Source: CAVWCW01 sp963753615 (GTDB taxonomy: Bacteria; Pseudomonadota; Gammaproteobacteria; Chromatiales; Chromatiaceae). Taken from it: a DNA stretch of 64,000 bases. The DNA lies in the NCBI GenBank assembly GCA_963753615.1, contig CAVWCW010000007.1:62001-126000 (forward strand), read 5' to 3'. The notes beneath the pieces were generated by a model. It did no database searches. It was not told the DNA's origin and saw only the letters and a list, made by a program, of their open reading frames with translations. Shown here piece by piece: positions 35,413 to 43,847 of this stretch (its first letter is position 1; every line of letters starts with the position of its first letter). Both the position numbers and the translations under genes were made by a program.

Positions 35413-36210
35413 CTAACCGCCGCCACCGTCGGCCGGCAGTAACGGCTGGAACATCTCCTGCTCGAACATCGGGTCATCCAGGAAGGGGTCGCCCTCCCCG
35501 CCCGGCAGTTGGCCGTCGAACACATCGTATCGACGCTTCTGCAGGTAGGCATCGCGGGTAAAGGAATAGGGATCTAGGGCCGCCTGCTGCATCACGTCCG
35601 AGGCCCCCAACAGGTCGGCTCGGGTATCCACCCCGTACAGAACCGCCAGCCCAATGCGCCATTCCTGGGATGGCAGATAGGCGATCGGGGTACTGTACCA
35701 ATCCGCCACCAAACCGAAGGAGTCCCGTACATTCTTCGGGCCCAGAACCGGCCACACCAGGTACGGGCCGGTTGGGACCCCCCAATGACCCAGAGTCTGT
35801 CCGAAATCTTCCCGGTAGGTGGGCAATTCCAGGTCGCTGGCCACGTCGATGAACCCAAGCAGGCCGACGGTGGAATTGACCGCCACCCGCCCCAGATCCG
35901 AGGCCGCTCGATCCAGTTTCAGTTGCAGCAGGTTGTTCAGCGCGGACATCAGGTCGAGCTGGTTGCCGAAGAAGTTGGTCACCCCTCGATCTACGAACCG
36001 AGGCGCGACCTTTTTGTAGCCACGCGCCACCGGGCGGTAGACGCCGGTGTCGAAGTCGTCGTTGAAACGGCTGACTGCCCGGTTATAAGGCTCCCACGGA
36101 TCGCGTGGATCCTGATAGCCCTCGGGTACCGAGGCGCAGCCGCCGAGCGCAATAACGACTACCGCCTGCCCGAGTCGGGTGCACCACGAGCTACCGCAAC
36201 TGCTTATCAT
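35413..36210 (-). CDS. mlaA: Outer membrane lipid-asymmetry lipoprotein MlaA (VacJ)
   Basis: A 265-aa lipoprotein with lipobox ALGGC (Cys25) and the MlaA fold signature: DPWEPYNRAVSRFNDDFD, then RFVDRGVTNFFGNQLDL, then GLLGFIDVASDLELP and EDFGQTLGHWGVPTGPYLVWPVLGP. MlaA removes misplaced phospholipids from the outer leaflet of the outer membrane and hands them to MlaC. The other mla genes are not in this window. The C-terminus is extended by an acidic, Gly-rich tail. Confidence 0.92.
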   Translation of the reverse strand: MISSCGSSWCTRLGQAVVVIALGGCASVPEGYQDPRDPWEPYNRAVSRFNDDFDTGVYRPVARGYKKVAPRFVDRGVTNFFGNQLDLMSALNNLLQLKLDRAASDLGRVAVNSTVGLLGFIDVASDLELPTYREDFGQTLGHWGVPTGPYLVWPVLGPKNVRDSFGLVADWYSTPIAYLPSQEWRIGLAVLYGVDTRADLLGASDVMQQAALDPYSFTRDAYLQKRRYDVFDGQLPGGEGDPFLDDPMFEQEMFQPLLPADGGGG

Positions 36211-36357
36211 GTCAGGCTCCTAGAGACGGTTTCTGGCTCGGCGGCGCGCCCAAGCGAAGGCGACGGGATCGGACGAACGGGCCGTAGGAACGAAGTATAA
36301 AGCAATAAGTCAAATCACCGAAGGCGGAGATAGCATTTCCCAACCCGGGGGCCCGGA

Positions 36358-37257
36358 TCAATATACCCGGGTGACCTGCAGCCCCCGCTGCTGCAATTGA
36401 AACAAAATCCCATTCGGGCCCGGCAAGTGGAGGGCGCCGACGGCGACGAAGGCTGGCCCGACGGCCAGCAGCGGCAACAGGCGCTCCACCATGTGCCGAT
36501 TCCGATTTACGATGGCGCCTTGGCGAAAACGCTCCACCAACGCAGGATCGGTGTCGCTCATATAGGCCGTGCTCAATGCCTGCAACCGATTGAGATCCCG
36601 CCGCAGGTAGGTTCGCAGGAGTTCTTCGTGCATTTCCGCCAGGCGATGGCGATGCGCCAAGGTGCTCCGGAGCAAGGCCACTTGGTCTGGCTCCGGCAGA
36701 CCTTCGAAAACCTCCAACTGCTCGTCCACTTCTTCCAGCCCATGTACCGGCTTGCCCTGTTCCAGGGCCTCGTTGTACAGCACCAGATCGAGAAACTTGC
36801 CGCTTCGCGACGGCGGGGCGCTGAGCAGGGTAACCAGACCCCAGGGTTTACAGCGCCGTACCGCCGATTCGGCGAGCCCGAGTTCAGCAGAAGCCGCGAC
36901 CGCTTCGGCGTAAACTTCGTCATCGACCACCTCCGGCAACTGGCGACCGTCGCCAAACAGCACGGCCGCCATGGATCGCTGGGTGTTGGCCTCGCTCAGG
37001 GGCACTTCCATCACCAAGGCGGATGCGCGATCGAAGGCTTGGCGCACGGGCGCCGGCAGCTTGGTGACCCGGGGATCATCCGAATGAATGGTACCGAAGA
37101 TGTGGCTGACCGGCAGCCCCGGACCTTCAATGCGGAACAGCAATCCCCGATTGAATGCCTCCACCAGCGGCGCCAGAGCCGCCGGCTCGGCCCCGGCCGG
37201 GGCCCAGATCAGGCCCAGGACGCAGGCCAGTATCAAATTCTGCCAGCGCCGCATCAT
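36358..37257 (-). CDS. TraB/GumN-family exported protein
   Basis: The 299-aa protein has a signal peptide (LILACVLGLIWAPAGA), the GTIHSDDPRV motif near residue 56 and the C-terminal FVAVGALHLPGPNGI motif. This paired G-T-x-H and V-G-A-x-H-L pattern defines the TraB/PrgY/GumN superfamily, which is thought to include metalloprotease-like proteins; its bacterial role is unclear. The start may be either of two adjacent ATGs (37257, 37254). It is divergent from rnt. Confidence 0.87.
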   Translation of the reverse strand: MMRRWQNLILACVLGLIWAPAGAEPAALAPLVEAFNRGLLFRIEGPGLPVSHIFGTIHSDDPRVTKLPAPVRQAFDRASALVMEVPLSEANTQRSMAAVLFGDGRQLPEVVDDEVYAEAVAASAELGLAESAVRRCKPWGLVTLLSAPPSRSGKFLDLVLYNEALEQGKPVHGLEEVDEQLEVFEGLPEPDQVALLRSTLAHRHRLAEMHEELLRTYLRRDLNRLQALSTAYMSDTDPALVERFRQGAIVNRNRHMVERLLPLLAVGPAFVAVGALHLPGPNGILFQLQQRGLQVTRVY

Positions 37258-37384
37258 GCGCCCAGCCTCCCGCCGACTCGCGAACTATAGTAGCATTGTA
37301 ACCTGCTGCACCCAATCGGGCAGCGCTTGCCCGGCGGTGCTCCGGGCTCCGATGAGTTGAAGCCCGCCCTGAACCGAACCCCGC

Positions 37385-38044
37385 ATGAGTTCCGAGAAGC
37401 CCCGCCACAATCCAGCCATCTCCCAACGCTTTCGCGGCTACCTGCCTGTGGTCGTGGACGTGGAAACCGGGGGTTTCGATGCCCAGCGCGACGCCCTATT
37501 GGAGATTGCGGCAGTGCCGCTGTACCTTGACGGCGACGGCCGGCTCAGTCCGGGCATCGCCCTGAGCCGCCATGTGCAGCCGTTCGAGGGTGCCAATTTG
37601 GACCCCAAGGCCCTGGAGTTCAACGGCATCGACCCCTATCACCCCTTCCGCCAGGCCCTGCCCGAGGGTGAGGCCCTGCGCGAGATCTTCGCCCCGATCC
37701 GCCAGGCAGTCAAACACACCGGCTGCAAACGCGCCATCCTGGTCGGGCATAACGCCTTCTTTGACCTAGGGTTTCTGAACGCGGCGGTAGCGCGCAGCGG
37801 CATCAAGCGCAACCCCTTTCACCCCTTCAGTACTTTCGATACCGTGTCTCTGGCGGCCTTGGCGTTCGGCGAGACCGTGCTCGCCCGAGCCGTGCAAAGC
37901 GCAGGGCTGGCCTGGGACTCCAGCCAGGCCCACTCGGCGATCTACGACACCGATCGCACCGCAGCGCTGTTCTGCGACATCGTCAACCGCTGGCAAGCGC
38001 TGGCTTTCGAGCGGCCCTGGGAAGCCAAGAAGACCCAACCCTGA
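37385..38044 (+). CDS. rnt: Ribonuclease T
   Basis: A DEDDh exoribonuclease of 219 aa, it has Exo I VVDVETGGFD, Exo II GHNAFFDLGFL and Exo III HSAIYDTDRTA with the catalytic His. Conserved GIDPYHPFR and FHPFSTFDTV stretches are typical of RNase T. It trims tRNA 3' ends (CCA turnover) and matures 5S and 23S rRNA. Confidence 0.93.
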   Translation: MSSEKPRHNPAISQRFRGYLPVVVDVETGGFDAQRDALLEIAAVPLYLDGDGRLSPGIALSRHVQPFEGANLDPKALEFNGIDPYHPFRQALPEGEALREIFAPIRQAVKHTGCKRAILVGHNAFFDLGFLNAAVARSGIKRNPFHPFSTFDTVSLAALAFGETVLARAVQSAGLAWDSSQAHSAIYDTDRTAALFCDIVNRWQALAFERPWEAKKTQP

Positions 38045-38045
38045 G

Positions 38046-38083
38046 AAACAAAAACCCCGAGGCCTGTGTTTCCGGCCCCGGGG
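38046..38083 (-). terminator. Hairpin between rnt and grxD
   Basis: CCCCG-A-GGCC and GGCC-C-CGGGG form a strong stem (38055-38083). On the minus strand GGTTTTTGTTT follows, so it fits a terminator for grxD, about 145 bases after its stop. On the plus strand there is no T-run. Confidence 0.45.
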
Positions 38084-38226
38084 TGGGGATGAGTTGCGAT
38101 TTAGCGTCCGGTTGGGGCCATAAACCCCCACCTGCTCGACTGCCCACGGCTGTACGGAGTCATGGCTTTCAATACCCGCTCACTCGCAAACGATCTTCTG
38201 CAGGGCATTTGCTCGACGTGGCGCCC

Positions 38227-38559
38227 TTAGCCCTCCGTCGCATCCTCGCCGGCCGCTTCCCTGGTCATCTTCTGCAGTTCGCCATTGGCGTGCAACTCGA
38301 GGGTGATGTCGCAGCCGCCCACCAACTCGCCCTTTATATATAGCTGGGGGAAAGTCGGCCAGTCCGCATAGCGTGGCAGGTTTTCAAAGATCTCCGGATC
38401 CTGCAGGACATTCACATAGGAAAAGGAAATTCCGCAGTCCTTCAGAGCCGCAGCGGCCCGTGCGGAGAAGCCGCACATCGGGAATTGCGGGGTGCCCTTC
38501 ATGTAAAGCACGATGGGGTTCCCCTCCACCTGCTCTCTGATTCGATCCAAGACGTCCAT
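38227..38559 (-). CDS. grxD: Monothiol glutaredoxin, CGFS type
   Basis: The 110-aa CGFS glutaredoxin contains KGTPQFPMCGFS with the single active cysteine, WPTFPQLYIKGELVGGCDI for glutathione binding, and an acidic C-terminus. Grx4-type proteins bind a glutathione-ligated [2Fe-2S] cluster as homodimers or with BolA and help deliver Fe-S clusters. It has its own upstream gap and is likely monocistronic. Confidence 0.94.
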   Translation of the reverse strand: MDVLDRIREQVEGNPIVLYMKGTPQFPMCGFSARAAAALKDCGISFSYVNVLQDPEIFENLPRYADWPTFPQLYIKGELVGGCDITLELHANGELQKMTREAAGEDATEG

Positions 38560-38711
38560 CGGCTTACCTCGTTCGCTGGGGTTCTAAACATGCCAAATGG
38601 GGACGGCCAAGGGCGGGTTCAACCTCGCAGGAGGCAGAACAACGGAATCGGCAAGTGGCGGCCGAAGCGGCTGACCCCGGTGCCGGGATCCTGTCCCAGG
38701 GTCAACATTTT

Positions 38712-40493
38712 CTAGACGGCGTCCACATTCCGCTGCAGCCAGAATTCCAGCAGCGCCAGATGCCATAGTTTGCTCCCGCGCAGTCGAGTGTGGTGCATTT
38801 CCGGAGCCTGATACAGCATCTCGATATATTGGCGGTCGTACAACCCGCGCTCGCGACAGGCGCCGGCGTCCAAGATGTCGCGCATGAATGCCAGGAACTC
38901 TCCGCGCACATATTTCAAAGCCGGCATTGGAAAATAGCCTTTGGGTCGATCGATCACCGCGTCCGGCAAGAGGCCCCGAGCCATCGCCTTGAGCGGGAAC
39001 TTACCGCCATCCCGAAGTTTGAGTTCGGGCGGGCAACGCGCCGCTAACTCCACCAACTGGTGGTCGAGAAATGGCACCCGTGCCTCCAGGCCCCAGGCCA
39101 TGGTCATGTTGTCCACCCGCTTCACCGGATCGTCGACGATCAGGGTAGTCACATCCATGCGCAGCACCGCGTCCATGAAGCTGTCCGCCTCGGGCTGCGC
39201 AAGGAGTTCGGCGATCAGCGGCGAGGTATGGTCCGAACCGGCATACGCGGGGGTCACCATGCGCAGATATTCGGAATGATCGCGGTCGAAGTAGTGGCGG
39301 GCGAAGCGCTCAACCGGCGCGCCCGCGGTCTCCGCCTGCATGCGGGCATACCAGAAGTACCCACCGAACACCTCGTCGGCCCCCTGTCCGGATTGCACCA
39401 CTTTGATCTCTTTGGAGACCTGCTCGGCGAGCAGATAAAAGGCCACGGCGTCCTGGCCAAACATGGGCTCGGCCATGGCGTCCACCGCCTCGGGCAGACG
39501 CTGCAGCACCTCGGCGTTCGCAACATGGATCTTTCTGTGGGCGGTGTCGTACATCGCCACCACTTGGTCGGAGTATTCGAATTCGCTGCCGGCCTCCTCC
39601 GGGGCGTCCTCGAAGCCAACCGAGAAGGTGCGCAGATCCTGCATCCCAGCCTCTGCAAGCAGGGCCACCAGCAGGCTGGAGTCGAGCCCGCCGGAGAGCA
39701 GCACCCCAACCGGGACGTCCGCGACCTCGTTGCGCCGGCGCACCGCCTCGCGCAAGCTTTCGTGTATCGCCTCCAGCCATTGCCCGTCGCTCAACGTCCG
39801 CTCGGGCCGGGTGGCGGGAAAACGCCAGTAACGGCGTTCGCGCAAGCTGCCGGCCTCATCCAGCAGCAGGCTGGTCCCCGGAGCCAGCTTACGCACTCCG
39901 TTGAGAATGGTGTGCGGGGCCGGCACCACCCCGTGCAGGGTGAACTGGTGGTGCAGCGCCAGCGGATCGATCGACGTGTCGACGCCGCCACCGGCCAGCA
40001 GCGCCTGCAGATTGGAGGCGAAGCGCAGGCGCGCGCCGTCGCGGCTATAGTACAGGGGTTTTATGCCTAGGCGGTCGCGAGCCAGAAACAGGCGCTTCCC
40101 GGCGCTGTCCCAGAGCGCGAAGGCAAACATGCCTTGCAGGCGCTCGACGCAGCCCTCGCCCCACTCGGCCCAGGCCTTGAGAATCACCTCGGTATCGCCG
40201 CTGGAAAAAAAGTGATGGCCCTTGGCCTGCAGTTCCCGGCGCAGCTCCCGGTAATTGTATATCGCGCCGTTGAACACCAGGGCCAGCCCTAGCTCCTGAT
40301 CCACCATCGGCTGATTGGCATGCTCGGACAGATCGATCACCGCCAGACGGCGATGACCAAAACCCAGAGAGCCGTCGCTGTAACTGCCGCCACGGTCCGG
40401 ACCGCGGCGCTCCAAGCGGGCAGTCATTCGCTGCAGAGCCGCCAGGTCGGCGGGCCGGCGGTCGAATCTCAATTCACCGCATATGCCGCACAT
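38712..40493 (-). CDS. asnO: N-acetylglutaminylglutamine amidotransferase (asparagine synthase family)
   Basis: This 593-aa AsnB-type enzyme has the nucleophile at Cys2 (MCGICGELRFD), a glutaminase domain to about residue 210 and the synthetase domain with SGGLDSS. Details such as GELRFD at the start, the VVPAPHTIL loop and VDDPVKRVDNMTMAWGLEARVPFLDH fit the subfamily that makes the osmolyte N-acetylglutaminylglutamine amide rather than asparagine. In that pathway a fused acetyltransferase/ATP-grasp protein normally sits beside it, but here the neighbours are grxD and hyuB. The assignment is therefore by sequence feel only; plain asparagine synthase is the alternative. Its start is three bases after the hyuB stop. 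Confidence 0.82.
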   Translation of the reverse strand: MCGICGELRFDRRPADLAALQRMTARLERRGPDRGGSYSDGSLGFGHRRLAVIDLSEHANQPMVDQELGLALVFNGAIYNYRELRRELQAKGHHFFSSGDTEVILKAWAEWGEGCVERLQGMFAFALWDSAGKRLFLARDRLGIKPLYYSRDGARLRFASNLQALLAGGGVDTSIDPLALHHQFTLHGVVPAPHTILNGVRKLAPGTSLLLDEAGSLRERRYWRFPATRPERTLSDGQWLEAIHESLREAVRRRNEVADVPVGVLLSGGLDSSLLVALLAEAGMQDLRTFSVGFEDAPEEAGSEFEYSDQVVAMYDTAHRKIHVANAEVLQRLPEAVDAMAEPMFGQDAVAFYLLAEQVSKEIKVVQSGQGADEVFGGYFWYARMQAETAGAPVERFARHYFDRDHSEYLRMVTPAYAGSDHTSPLIAELLAQPEADSFMDAVLRMDVTTLIVDDPVKRVDNMTMAWGLEARVPFLDHQLVELAARCPPELKLRDGGKFPLKAMARGLLPDAVIDRPKGYFPMPALKYVRGEFLAFMRDILDAGACRERGLYDRQYIEMLYQAPEMHHTRLRGSKLWHLALLEFWLQRNVDAV

Positions 40494-40496
40494 GGC

Positions 40497-42056
40497 TCAC
40501 TCCTTCTCTTTTTCATCCGGGCCAACTTGGCCCCAACCGCCGCCCCCGGGGGTTTCAATGCGCAGGCGCTCGCCCGGGCGGCATTCCAAGCTTACCTTCG
40601 ACGGCAGTTCCTGGTCTTGGTGCAGATTGCGCCCGGGCCGACCTGGGCCGCCGCCGTGCAGGCCCCAGGGGGCATGGCGGCGGCGTTCGGTGAGCAGGGA
40701 AACCCGCGTGGGGGTGAGAAACTCGAATTCCCGCACCAATCCGTCGCCTCCGGGGCGGGCGCCCACCCCACCGGAGCCGCGACGCAAAGCGTAACGGATC
40801 ACGCGTAGAGGAAAGCTGCTCTCCAGCACCTCGATCGGGGTGTTGAGCGTGTTGGTCATGTGGGTCTGGACTCCGCTTAGGCCACCACCGGACGGCCCGG
40901 CTCCCATGCCACCGCCGATCGTTTCGTAATAGTCCCAACTGGCGCCCGCGAGGGCGCTACCCATGGCCAGATTGTTCATACTGCCCTGACTGGCCGCCGG
41001 GATGAGTTCCGGCAGGGCCGGCGCCAAGGCGCCCAGCACGAGGTCCACCACCCGGGTGCTGGTCTCAACGTTGCCGGCCGCCACCGCCGCCGGGCGACAC
41101 GCATTGAGCAGACTGCCGTTCGGGGCTCGCAGGCTGATCGGGCGGAAGCTACCGGCACAAGCCGGGGTCTGGGGAGCCATCAGGCATCGGAACACGTAGT
41201 AAACGGCTGCCGCGGCCACCGACAGCGGGCAATTGATATTACCCGACACCTGTCCAGCGCTGCCGGCAAAGTCCACTTCAATCCGGCCCTGGCGCACTCG
41301 CACACAAACCTGGAGGGGAATGTCCCGGTTGCCTTGGCCATCGTCATCCATGCATTCCCGGTACCGGTAGTCGCCGTCGGGCAGCCGGCCGAGCGCGGCC
41401 AGCGCCAACTTTTCGCCATACTCGTTTAGCGCCCGCAGCCCGTCGCGGAAGCGGCGGGCGCCGAGCCCCTCCAGCAGTTCCCCGAGACGGGCCAAGCCGC
41501 TTCGATTGGCGCTGATTTGAGCGGCGAAATCTCCCCGGGATTCATCCGGGTTGCGAGTCCGGCTGACGATCGCGTCCAGCAGTCCGCGGTCCAGCTCGCC
41601 GCGGCGCAGGACGTGCACCGGTTCGATCACCAACCCCTCTTGCTCCAGGCTCGAGGAGATGGGCATGGAGCCCGGGGCTTCGGCGCCGATGTCCGCATGA
41701 TGGGCGCGGTTGACCACGAACGCCGCCAGTTCGCCGCCCTGGTAGAGCGGGCCGACCAGGGTCACGTCCGGCAGGTGGGTGCCACCCAGGTAGGGGTCGT
41801 TTAGCATCACCATGTCGCCGGGCTGCCAAGCGATGGCGGCGACGATGCCGCGCATGGCAAAGGCCATGCTGCCCAGATGCACCGGAATATGGGCCGCCTG
41901 AGCGCAAAGCTCGCCCTCGGCATCGAAGATGGCGCAGGAGAAGTCGAGCCGGTCGCGGATATTCGGCGAGAAAGCCGCTTTTCGCAGCACCGCTCCCATC
42001 TCGTCGCACACCGCTTCCAGACGGCTCGAGAATATGCTCAGTTCTACCGCGTCCAA
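40497..42056 (-). CDS. hyuB: Hydantoinase B / 5-oxoprolinase beta-type subunit
   Basis: The product is 519 aa if started at TTG 42056, where the family begins (LDAVELSIFSSRLEAVCDEMG); AAGAGA precedes it. The family blocks RKAAFSPNIRDRLDFSC, MLNDPYLGGTHLPDVT, NRAHHADIGAEAPGSMP and, near the end, GGGMGAGPSGGG and ETPGGGGWG are all present. With HyuA it forms an ATP-dependent hydrolase of cyclic amides (hydantoins or 5-oxoproline). The matching hyuA-type gene lies 19.5 kb away at 61606-63567. The frame is open further upstream to 42281 but without family resemblance. Confidence 0.88.
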   Translation of the reverse strand: MDAVELSIFSSRLEAVCDEMGAVLRKAAFSPNIRDRLDFSCAIFDAEGELCAQAAHIPVHLGSMAFAMRGIVAAIAWQPGDMVMLNDPYLGGTHLPDVTLVGPLYQGGELAAFVVNRAHHADIGAEAPGSMPISSSLEQEGLVIEPVHVLRRGELDRGLLDAIVSRTRNPDESRGDFAAQISANRSGLARLGELLEGLGARRFRDGLRALNEYGEKLALAALGRLPDGDYRYRECMDDDGQGNRDIPLQVCVRVRQGRIEVDFAGSAGQVSGNINCPLSVAAAAVYYVFRCLMAPQTPACAGSFRPISLRAPNGSLLNACRPAAVAAGNVETSTRVVDLVLGALAPALPELIPAASQGSMNNLAMGSALAGASWDYYETIGGGMGAGPSGGGLSGVQTHMTNTLNTPIEVLESSFPLRVIRYALRRGSGGVGARPGGDGLVREFEFLTPTRVSLLTERRRHAPWGLHGGGPGRPGRNLHQDQELPSKVSLECRPGERLRIETPGGGGWGQVGPDEKEKE

Positions 42057-42390
42057 ATTGGTCTCTTCCCGGCCGTCACGTCGAGGGAAACACCCAACAG
42101 TGTCGTGTTTCCCCTGCGGAAAAGTATGCCCCGCCGTTTTCAATCGCCCCACGCGATTGGAACACCAAAAATGAAGGCTTCGGGAAACCGCGTTTTCGAA
42201 GCCGTACCCGAACATGCCCAGGTCCGCGAGATTCAGCGTTTTCCCGGAGAGCGTAAATTTACCACACCCTGATTCTTGCAATGCGGACTGTAGGTGATTA
42301 GAATTTGCCCACTAATTTACTCGGTTATTCACGGCTGCCCATTGGCGGTCGCCTAGCCGCATCAACCAAAACCTAAGGAGTAGCATAACC
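42057..42390. promoter_or_regulatory. Divergent promoter region of hyuB and sodB
   Basis: Besides the sodB promoter it contains a perfect 7-bp inverted repeat CAATCGC-cccac-GCGATTG (42141-42159), about 85 bases before the hyuB start. This is a possible operator. No gene is seen. Confidence 0.35.
42276..42304 (+). promoter_or_regulatory. sodB: Sigma-70 promoter of sodB
   Basis: TTGCAA (42276-42281), a 17-base spacer and TAGAAT (42299-42304) lie 86 bases before the sodB start. Confidence 0.55.
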
Positions 42391-42972
42391 ATGGCACACG
42401 AACTACCGGCTCTGCCTTACGCCAACGACGCCCTGGCTCCCACGATCTCGGCGGAAACGATCGAGTATCACTACGGTAAACACCACCAGACCTATGTCAC
42501 CAACCTAAACAACCTGGTGCCGGGAACAGAGTTCGAAAACGCCCCTCTCGAAGACATCATCATGAAGGCCTCCGGCGGCATCTTCAACAACGCCGCCCAG
42601 GTCTGGAACCACAGCTTCTACTGGAATTGTCTGAGTCCGAATGGTGGCGGCGCCCCCAGCGGCGCGCTGGCCGACGCCATCAACAGCGCCTTTGGCTCCT
42701 TTGACGAGTTCAAGCAGAAGTTCTCCACCTCTGCCGCCACCAACTTCGGCTCCGGCTGGACCTGGCTGGTGAAGAACAGCGACGGTGGGGTCGAAATCGT
42801 CAACACATCCAATGCCGCCAACCCTATGACCGACGGCAAAATCCCGCTGCTCACCATCGACGTCTGGGAGCATGCGTATTACATCGACTACCGCAACGCG
42901 CGCCCCAAGTACCTTGAATCCATCTGGGGTATCATCAATTGGGACTTCGTGGCCCGAAACTTCGGTGCCTGA
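42391..42972 (+). CDS. sodB: Superoxide dismutase, Fe type
   Basis: The 193-aa Fe/Mn superoxide dismutase has MAHELPALPYANDAL at the start, the ligand-bearing YHYGKHHQTYV, AAQVWNHSFYW and DVWEHAYYIDYRN. AAQVWNHSFYW and the overall length favour the iron form. It removes superoxide in the cytoplasm, giving O2 and H2O2. AAGGAG lies before ATG 42391, a sigma-70 promoter lies upstream and a strong terminator downstream, so it is monocistronic. Confidence 0.95.
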   Translation: MAHELPALPYANDALAPTISAETIEYHYGKHHQTYVTNLNNLVPGTEFENAPLEDIIMKASGGIFNNAAQVWNHSFYWNCLSPNGGGAPSGALADAINSAFGSFDEFKQKFSTSAATNFGSGWTWLVKNSDGGVEIVNTSNAANPMTDGKIPLLTIDVWEHAYYIDYRNARPKYLESIWGIINWDFVARNFGA

Positions 42973-42988
42973 AGCAGCATCGGCGTAA

Positions 42989-43027
42989 AAAGCCGGGGGC
43001 GGCGTAATGCCGCCCCCGGCTTTTTTT
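42989..43027. terminator. Strong bidirectional terminator after sodB
   Basis: AAAGCCGGGGGCGGC-gtaat-GCCGCCCCCGGCTTTTTTT is a long perfect GC stem with flanking A and T runs. It can serve both sodB (plus) and the exported small protein gene ending at 43038 (minus). Confidence 0.88.
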
Positions 43028-43037
43028 CGGCCTGGAT

Positions 43038-43388
43038 TTACTCGCTGACGGCGTTCAAACGCCGTGGCGGAGTGCCTTCTTCCATGTAACCGACCGGCCG
43101 TACAAAAGTGTAGCGCAGGGGTTCTTTAACCAGCACCTCGCCGGTTTCCGCTACATTGCCGCCGATGGCGGAGAACGGCAACGCCAGCACCCAACCCACC
43201 GCTCCAACGGCGGAGGCCACAAAGGTGGCCGGTCGCACAAGGATCACGTCCGCCAGCATCTCGGCGCCATCGGGCTCTTCCTGGTAACGGCTCTGGTATA
43301 GACTGCCGGCCTGCACGGGCGTAACCGCGCTAAGAGTGATGGCGGCACCCATCAGGGCGGCGGCGGCGCTTCTGCGGAAATTTTCCAT
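43038..43388 (-). CDS. Small exported hydrophobic protein (116 aa)
   Basis: A signal peptide (AAAALMGAAITLSAVTPVQA) is followed by a short polar part (SLYQSRYQEEPDGAEMLADV). A hydrophobic segment comes next (VRPATFVASAVGAVGWVLALPFSAIGG), then VLVKEPLRYTFVRPVGYMEE. The last blocks resemble a small conserved gammaproteobacterial family of unknown role that I have seen misnamed as multidrug transporter. It is probably envelope-located. It shares the bidirectional terminator with sodB. Confidence 0.75.
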   Translation of the reverse strand: MENFRRSAAAALMGAAITLSAVTPVQAGSLYQSRYQEEPDGAEMLADVILVRPATFVASAVGAVGWVLALPFSAIGGNVAETGEVLVKEPLRYTFVRPVGYMEEGTPPRRLNAVSE

Positions 43389-43847
43389 TTTTTTACCTTG
43401 TTGGTCGGCTCCGAGACTGGTTCAGTTTGAGTATAGTCGAGCGTTTTCCGCCGGTACAAGCGCTTAGTCCCGGCTCGTGCAGCCGAAGCCCGGTTTTTCT
43501 CGCCCCCGACCTAAGACTGCGAAACCTGTCACAGGGACGATCTACACCCGTGCGGCACTTCACGCTCCAGCCAGTTGTTCCAAAACACCGCCTGACTCGC
43601 CTCCGAGGTGAATTTCCGAGCCGTTTCGCATCTGGGCTTCATGAGACCCCGGAGCGGCTGCGACCGAGGCTTGCCTGCGCTGGACGCAACCATGGGCATC
43701 TCACACGAGCCGGGATTACCCGTGGCGTTTGTAATCGTTTAGACCGCAACCGGAAACAATTCTGTCACAGTTCCCGCATAGCCTATGAGCGTGCAAGGTG
43801 AGGTTTCGTTTGTTCCAATCCCAAACCTCAGCCAACCCGGAGTGGCC
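43389..43847. other. Gap without a recognisable gene
   Basis: These 459 bases lie between divergent genes. A plus-strand frame covers 43427-43801 but has no ribosome binding site and no recognisable motif. I find no repeats or RNA gene. Confidence 0.35.
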
